45,834 nt of DNA from contig JAQYAI010000009.1 in the NCBI GenBank assembly GCA_029227655.1, positions 1 through 45,834 on the forward strand, written 5' to 3'. How positions within the stretch are numbered: the stretch's first letter is position 1; each line of letters begins with the position of its first letter. The position numbers were made by a program, and so were the translations under genes. The notes beneath the pieces were generated by a model, which saw only the letters and a program-made list of their open reading frames with translations, had not been told where the DNA came from and did not search any database. This document shows positions 41,751-45,834 of the stretch, one piece after another. The DNA comes from a bacterium (GTDB lineage: Bacteria; Bacillota; Clostridia; Lachnospirales; Lachnospiraceae).

Positions 41751-42815
41751 ATGGCTTCAAATTCAAACAATACTTATCAGAAGCAAGTTTACATTGATAA
41801 TACGATTAAACTTCGTGGTGTTCTTAATACATTACCTGAGTTTGCAAAAGATTATTTCCGTTCTATAGAACCTACAAGTTCTCCAAAAACTAGAATTTCT
41901 TATGCATATGACATTCGTGTTTTTTTTCAGTTCTTACTGAATGAAAATCCAGCATTCAAGAATTATACCATGAAAGATTTTCGGGTAAGCGATTTAGAAC
42001 GAATTACCCCTTTAGATATAGAAGAATATCAGGAATATTTAAAAGTATATCATTCTTCTAATGACCGCGAAGTAACAAATACAGAAAAAGGCCTTTCAAG
42101 AAAAATGTCCTCTTTGAGAAGCTTTTATGCATATTATCATAAGAGGAACTTAATTGAGAAAAATCCAACTATTTTAGTCAACATGCCAAAATTACATGAA
42201 AAAGCAATTATTCGAATGGATGCGGATGAAGTTGCAAGATTATTGGATTATGTAGAAAATTGTGGTTCTACATTGACAGGACAGGCTAAACTTTACTATG
42301 AGAAAACAAAGGAACGTGATATTGCTATTCTCACACTTCTATTGGGAACTGGTATTCGTGTTTCTGAATGTGTTGGTCTTGATCTTACAGATATTGATTT
42401 TAACAACAATGGAATCACTGTTACAAGAAAAGGTGGGAATCAGTCAGTAGTTTATTTTGGAGATGAAGTGGAGAAAGCTTTGCGAAACTATTTGGAAAAT
42501 TCAAGAAAAGCTGTAACTCCTCAGCCTGGCTATGAAAACGCCCTCTTCCTTTCCACTCAGAAAAGACGTATGAGTATTCAGGCAATTGAGAATATGGTCA
42601 AAAAATATGCCAGCCAGATCACTACAAAGAAAATTACTCCACATAAGCTCAGGAGTACCTATGGAACCGCGTTATATCGTGAAACAAGCGATATTTACCT
42701 TGTAGCTGATGTTTTAGGTCATAAAGACGTAAACACCACGAAAAAGCATTATGCAGCTTCTGACGAGGATCGTAGAAAACGTGCTGCTAACATTGTAAAA
42801 TTGCGTGAACCTTAA
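41751..42815 (+). CDS. XerS-like tyrosine recombinase
   Basis: A 354-residue tyrosine recombinase with a long N-terminal core-binding domain (about 22-135, GLSRKMSSLRSFYAYYHKRN) and a catalytic domain. All active-site residues are present: R203 (GTGIRVSE), K227 (RKGGN), H298 and R301 (TPHKLRSTYG), H324 (LGHKDVNTT) and the nucleophile Y334. Its length is closer to single-recombinase XerS systems than to XerC/XerD (about 300). It is probably the chromosome dimer resolvase, though an element-derived integrase is possible. GAGGTG in front of ATG 41751 decides the start over ATG 41736. Confidence 0.85.
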   Translation: MASNSNNTYQKQVYIDNTIKLRGVLNTLPEFAKDYFRSIEPTSSPKTRISYAYDIRVFFQFLLNENPAFKNYTMKDFRVSDLERITPLDIEEYQEYLKVYHSSNDREVTNTEKGLSRKMSSLRSFYAYYHKRNLIEKNPTILVNMPKLHEKAIIRMDADEVARLLDYVENCGSTLTGQAKLYYEKTKERDIAILTLLLGTGIRVSECVGLDLTDIDFNNNGITVTRKGGNQSVVYFGDEVEKALRNYLENSRKAVTPQPGYENALFLSTQKRRMSIQAIENMVKKYASQITTKKITPHKLRSTYGTALYRETSDIYLVADVLGHKDVNTTKKHYAASDEDRRKRAANIVKLREP

Positions 42816-42835
42816 ACTATATATCCAAAAATCAT

Positions 42836-42872
42836 AAAAAGCCAGTGGAAAATTTCAATCCTCTGGCTTTTT
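42836..42872. terminator. Bidirectional terminator between the recombinase and pepV
   Basis: AAAAAGCCAG (42836-42845) pairs with CTGGCTTTTT (42863-42872), with a further GG/CC pair inside. Confidence 0.88.
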
Positions 42873-42891
42873 ATTCATCTACATTTATAAT

Positions 42892-44259
42892 TTATTTTAA
42901 AGCAAGTTCATACATTGCAACTGCATAAAGTTGAATTGCTTTCATCAGTTTATCGATTTCTACTCTCTCATTTGGCTGATGGATTGTCTGTTCATCTTCA
43001 GGGAACATTGGACCAAATGCAACCATATTAGGGAAATGTTTTGCGTATGTTCCACCACCGATTGCCATTGGCTGATCATCTCTTCCGGTTTCCTCTTTAT
43101 AGACCTTCATCAGTTTTGTGACAAGTTCAGAATCCTTCGGAACATAAAGTAAATTCATATTGGACTTCTCGATAACCTCAAAGCCAGCTGCGGTGATATA
43201 TTCCACAACTTTTGCATCTACATCTGCTGCAACAGCATTCTTTGGATAACGAATGTCTAAAGTAAATGACATATTCTCTCCATCATAGTTTAATACACCT
43301 AAGTTAAGTGAGGTTTCCCCTGTCTCTTCATCAATGTAGTGAATATCCAAAGATTCTCCGTGTACTTCTGTACCAACTTTCGTTAAGAGGAAATCCATAT
43401 ATTTCTGGAAATCGCCGCCAAATTCATTTTCTTTTACTGCATTTAAAAGTTTAATAGCAGCATTTACGCCCAAATAAGGTGTACTTCCATGGGCACTTAA
43501 CCCTACAGCTTCAACGATTGTTTTTCCATTTTCTTCTATTACAGTTATGCCATCTTCCGAAGTTACATTGATTATTCCATTTACAATTAATTTACATTTT
43601 GGTGTAACCACATTTGCAGCAAGTCCACCGCCAAAATATTCTACATCAATTATCCCTTTATCCTGGATTTTCGCACCAATTTTGAAATTCGACATCCCTT
43701 TTTCACAGAAAATAAGCGGGAAATCTCCGTCTGGTGTAAATCCGATAGTTGGCATTTCATAGCCGTTTTCTACATAATATTCGGCACAAGAACAGCCACA
43801 TTCTTCATCAGAACCGAAAAGGATTCGAATTCTGCGGTCAATAGGAAGATTTAAGTCACGGATTGCCTTGAGTGCATATACGGAACCAATGATAGGTCCT
43901 TTGTCATCCAGACATCCTCTTCCCCAAAGTACGTCATCATGAATTTCCGCTCCAAATGGTGGGTAATTCCATCCTTCTGCTCCTGCTGGAACTACGTCTA
44001 CATGACCTAAAATACCGACCATTTCTTCTCCTTCACCGTATTCAATCCATCCCATACGGTTATCGGCATGACCTGTTTTGAACCCAAGTTTTTCACCTAA
44101 TGCCAGAACATCTGCAAGTGCAGCTTTTGGACCTTCCCCATAAGGTGCATCTGGTTTAGCTTCACCTCTCACGCTTTCAATTCTCATATTCTGCTGAATA
44201 GAAGCAATAATATCATCTTTCATTTCCAATATTTTATTATTTAAAGCTTCATGATTCAT
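42892..44259 (-). CDS. pepV: Dipeptidase PepV (M20 family)
   Basis: A 455-residue di-zinc peptidase of the M20 family. Metal and catalytic regions are GHVDVVPAG, GCLDDKGPIIGS and GSDEECGCSC. A lid domain and the C-terminal GGGTYAKHFPNMVAFGP follow. It cleaves dipeptides in the cytoplasm; PepV and Xaa-His dipeptidase are names for the same group. TTTGATTTTCCTCC on the plus strand reads as a GGAGGAAAA ribosome site. Twenty-four bases downstream of dtd, probably the same transcript. Confidence 0.93.
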   Translation of the reverse strand: MNHEALNNKILEMKDDIIASIQQNMRIESVRGEAKPDAPYGEGPKAALADVLALGEKLGFKTGHADNRMGWIEYGEGEEMVGILGHVDVVPAGAEGWNYPPFGAEIHDDVLWGRGCLDDKGPIIGSVYALKAIRDLNLPIDRRIRILFGSDEECGCSCAEYYVENGYEMPTIGFTPDGDFPLIFCEKGMSNFKIGAKIQDKGIIDVEYFGGGLAANVVTPKCKLIVNGIINVTSEDGITVIEENGKTIVEAVGLSAHGSTPYLGVNAAIKLLNAVKENEFGGDFQKYMDFLLTKVGTEVHGESLDIHYIDEETGETSLNLGVLNYDGENMSFTLDIRYPKNAVAADVDAKVVEYITAAGFEVIEKSNMNLLYVPKDSELVTKLMKVYKEETGRDDQPMAIGGGTYAKHFPNMVAFGPMFPEDEQTIHQPNERVEIDKLMKAIQLYAVAMYELALK

Positions 44260-44283
44260 TTGATTTTCCTCCTGGTTTTATTT

Positions 44284-44730
44284 TTATAAATTATCTGAGT
44301 CTAAAAGAATGGTAAATGGTCCGTCATTTACCAGACTGACTTTCATATCTGCACCAAAGATTCCCCTTTCAACAACAGGTATACTCTTTTTGCATTCTGA
44401 AATAATATATTCATACATATCACTTGCCATATCCGGTGCGCCAGCTTCGATAAAACTTGGTCTATACCCCTTCTTACAATTTGCGTAGAGCGTAAATTGT
44501 GAGATGAGCAACAACTGTCCATCTACATCTGCCAGAGAAAGATTCGTCTTTCCATTTTCATCTTCGAAAATTCGAAGTCCAACAAGTTTCTTGACCATTT
44601 TATCTGCAATTTCTTTTGTATCATCCTGACCAACACCGATAAGGACCATAAATCCTTTGGTAATCTCTCCAATGATTTTACCATCTACCTTCACATTTGC
44701 TTCTGTGACTCTCTGAATTACAAATTTCAT
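44284..44730 (-). CDS. dtd: D-aminoacyl-tRNA deacylase
   Basis: A 148-residue enzyme that removes D-amino acids from tRNA. The catalytic signature [17 protein letters not shown] is intact. The cross-subunit motif reads [12 protein letters not shown], where most family members have NxGPVT: Phe replaces Val. Length is normal. GAAAGGAATAAC precedes the ATG on the minus strand. First gene of the dtd-pepV unit, divergent from the ttcA-like gene. Confidence 0.95.
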   Translation of the reverse strand: MKFVIQRVTEANVKVDGKIIGEITKGFMVLIGVGQDDTKEIADKMVKKLVGLRIFEDENGKTNLSLADVDGQLLLISQFTLYANCKKGYRPSFIEAGAPDMASDMYEYIISECKKSIPVVERGIFGADMKVSLVNDGPFTILLDSDNL

Positions 44731-44825
44731 TTTTTGTTATTCCTTTCTTCTTTCACTCTGTCTTATATCTTACCATTTTCAGAACAAAGGAGCAATTGTT
44801 TCTTGTAAATCTCTCTACTTTTTAC

Positions 44826-44854
44826 TTGTAATGGAACTGTAAATAAGGTAACAT
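44826..44854 (+). promoter_or_regulatory. Promoter of the ttcA-like gene
   Basis: -35 TTGTAA (44826-44831) and -10 TAACAT (44849-44854), 17-base spacer; the gene begins 38 bases later. Confidence 0.45.
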
Positions 44855-44892
44855 AATATTCGTCAGTCGAAACAGAAAATGGAGAGAAAAGA

Positions 44893-45618
44893 ATGAAATT
44901 ACAACAACTACTAAGTTTTACTAGAAAAGCAGTCGATGATTATGAAATGATTCAGGAAGGAGACCATATTGCCGTCGGAATCTCAGGTGGAAAAGACAGC
45001 CTTACGCTTCTATATGCCCTACATGGTCTTCGTCGTTTTTATCCAAAAAGATTTGAGCTCAGTGCAGTTACGGTAGATCTTGGATATGAAAAATGTGATT
45101 TTTCTGCGGTTGCAGAGCTTTGTAAGGAACTTCATGTTCCATATAAAATCGTTAAGACAGATATTGCACATATTCTGTTTGAAGAACGCAAGGAAACGAA
45201 TCCATGCTCCTTATGCGCTAAAATGAGAAAAGGTGCATTAAATGATGCGGTGAAGGAAATGGGATGCAATAAAGTGGCATACGCTCATCACAAAGACGAT
45301 ATTATCGAGACCATGTTATTATCTTTGATTTTTGAAGGAAGATTTCATTCCTTTTCACCTAAGACCTATCTCGACCGTATGGATCTGACTGTAATCAGAC
45401 CAATGATGTATGTTAATGAAATGGATGTGATTGGATTCCAGCATAAATATAATCTTCCTGTGGTGAAGAGTCGCTGCCCGGTAGATGGACTAACCAAACG
45501 ACAGGATGCAAAGGATCTGGTCAAAGAATTGAACCAGAAATACCCTGGATGTAAGAACAGAATGTTCACTGCAATTTTAAATGGAAATATTCCAGGGTGG
45601 CCAGATATTACAAAATAG
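44893..45618 (+). CDS. TtcA-family tRNA thiolation ATPase
   Basis: A 241-residue PP-loop protein. The ATP pyrophosphatase loop SGGKDS is at 31-36, and the iron-sulfur ligands C105 and C108 are in NPCSLCAKMRKG, with a third Cys in VKSRCPVDG. This is the TtcA pattern (2-thiocytidine at position 32 of tRNA in Enterobacteria). The exact tRNA target in Firmicutes is not certain. AGAAAAGA is a modest ribosome site. The stop is 18 bases before a strong hairpin that starts the next element. Confidence 0.85.
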   Translation: MKLQQLLSFTRKAVDDYEMIQEGDHIAVGISGGKDSLTLLYALHGLRRFYPKRFELSAVTVDLGYEKCDFSAVAELCKELHVPYKIVKTDIAHILFEERKETNPCSLCAKMRKGALNDAVKEMGCNKVAYAHHKDDIIETMLLSLIFEGRFHSFSPKTYLDRMDLTVIRPMMYVNEMDVIGFQHKYNLPVVKSRCPVDGLTKRQDAKDLVKELNQKYPGCKNRMFTAILNGNIPGWPDITK

Positions 45619-45631
45619 CGTAAACATAAGT

Positions 45632-45834
45632 CAAGACCACCCGCTTAGCGGGTGGCTTGTTCTGCCCCTATAAGGGGCTATTACCTGCTTGCACCCGGAA
45701 GGCGCACTGAAGGTCTGCCAACTGCACCACATTCACAGCTGCCCCTAAAGGGGCTTATTCAGTGCTTCCTTACTCCGGCTCAGCCCCAAAGGGGGCTTGC
45801 TGGTTTGCTTTGATTTCCTACTACCACTCCAAGT
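45632..45834 (-). mobile_element. Right end of a probable IS200/IS605-family element (omegaRNA-like region)
   Basis: Four GC-rich hairpins stand in a row: CAAG.CCACCCGC/GCGGGTGGCTTG (45632-45659), GCCCCT/AGGGGC (45664-45678), GCCCCT/AGGGGC (45741-45754) and AGCCCC/GGGGCT (45782-45797). Read on the minus strand, an end hairpin next to the host junction preceded by a chain of structured motifs is what the 3' end of tnpB and its omegaRNA look like. The element continues past the window. The hairpins are not followed by T runs, so they are not simple terminators. Confidence 0.5.
45745..45834 (-). CDS. Possible C-terminal tail of TnpB (partial)
   Basis: On the minus strand an open frame enters from the right edge and ends at TAG (45747-45745), giving 29 residues rich in Ser and Lys and ending in LNKPL. 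TnpB tails of this type are disordered and overlap the omegaRNA. Too short to recognise; a second frame (17 residues) is also open. Confidence 0.25.
   Translation of the reverse strand, partial: TWSGSRKSKQTSKPPLGLSRSKEALNKPL

Noticed and set aside
41751..42815. Integrase of a prophage or integrative element
   Set aside because: No phage or conjugation genes or attachment repeats are seen nearby; length and motifs fit a XerS-type housekeeping recombinase, though this is not fully excluded.
45637..45655. Simple terminator of the ttcA-like gene
   Set aside because: The stem is strong, but no T run follows on the plus strand, and it is the first of four linked hairpins.

Overview
The window is a chromosomal segment of a low-GC, spore-forming anaerobic Firmicute, most likely a gut Lachnospiraceae (Blautia/Dorea/Ruminococcus type). 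This is inferred from a complete spoIIIA operon, spoIVB, the usual clostridial order asp23-nusB-xseA-xseB-ispA-dxs-tlyA-nadK-argR-recN-spoIVB, strong AGGAGG ribosome sites and AT-rich intergenic DNA. No species can be named from sequence alone.

Layout. 1-183 is the end of rpsO (S15). 378-9122 is an accessory block: a TetR regulator, a five-gene oligopeptide ABC transporter with a MalY/PatB-type C-S lyase, and a convergent MFS transporter. The block separates rpsO from pnp (9839-11926), which are often neighbours. The pnp upstream region holds about ten inverted copies of a TTTTATCTGCC-like motif and a good promoter. 12031-16695 is the eight-gene spoIIIAA-AH operon, preceded by a sigma-E-like promoter. 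16803-18395 is prfC. 18512-27360 is the housekeeping operon from asp23 to recN. A 120-185 bp palindromic element lies between recN and spoIVB (27633-28703).

28704-37109 is a second accessory stretch with clear decay. It has a structured, probably transcribed RNA (about 28787-28951), a truncated PBECR4-like gene joined to the last 66 codons of a MATE transporter, and a remnant of an acyl-CoA dehydratase activase-related gene. Further on are a CtpE-like P-type ATPase, a DegV protein, a truncated flippase-like gene, a lipoprotein and an AlgI/AlgJ-like acylation pair. Where many clostridia carry spo0A after spoIVB, there is no spo0A here.

37231-45618 returns to ordinary genes. It starts with an AAA+ protein that is the ATPase module of Lon without the protease, followed by a C_GCAxxG_C_C protein. 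A divergent lexA / yneA-like pair follows, with five SOS-box-like sites between them. Next come SppA, an RDD protein, a XerS-like tyrosine recombinase, pepV, dtd and a TtcA-family thiolase. The last 200 bases look like the right end of an IS200/IS605-family (TnpB) element, with a chain of strong GC hairpins.

Working together: the spoIIIA genes and spoIVB serve mother cell-forespore communication. LexA and the YneA-like protein form an SOS checkpoint. The opp-patB block suggests uptake of peptides and cleavage of sulfur-containing amino acids. No single, clearly new multi-gene system is proven. The best leads are the protease-less Lon ATPase with its cysteine-rich neighbour, the stem-loop elements at 9252-9586 and 27414-27594, and the unassigned RNA at about 28787-28951.
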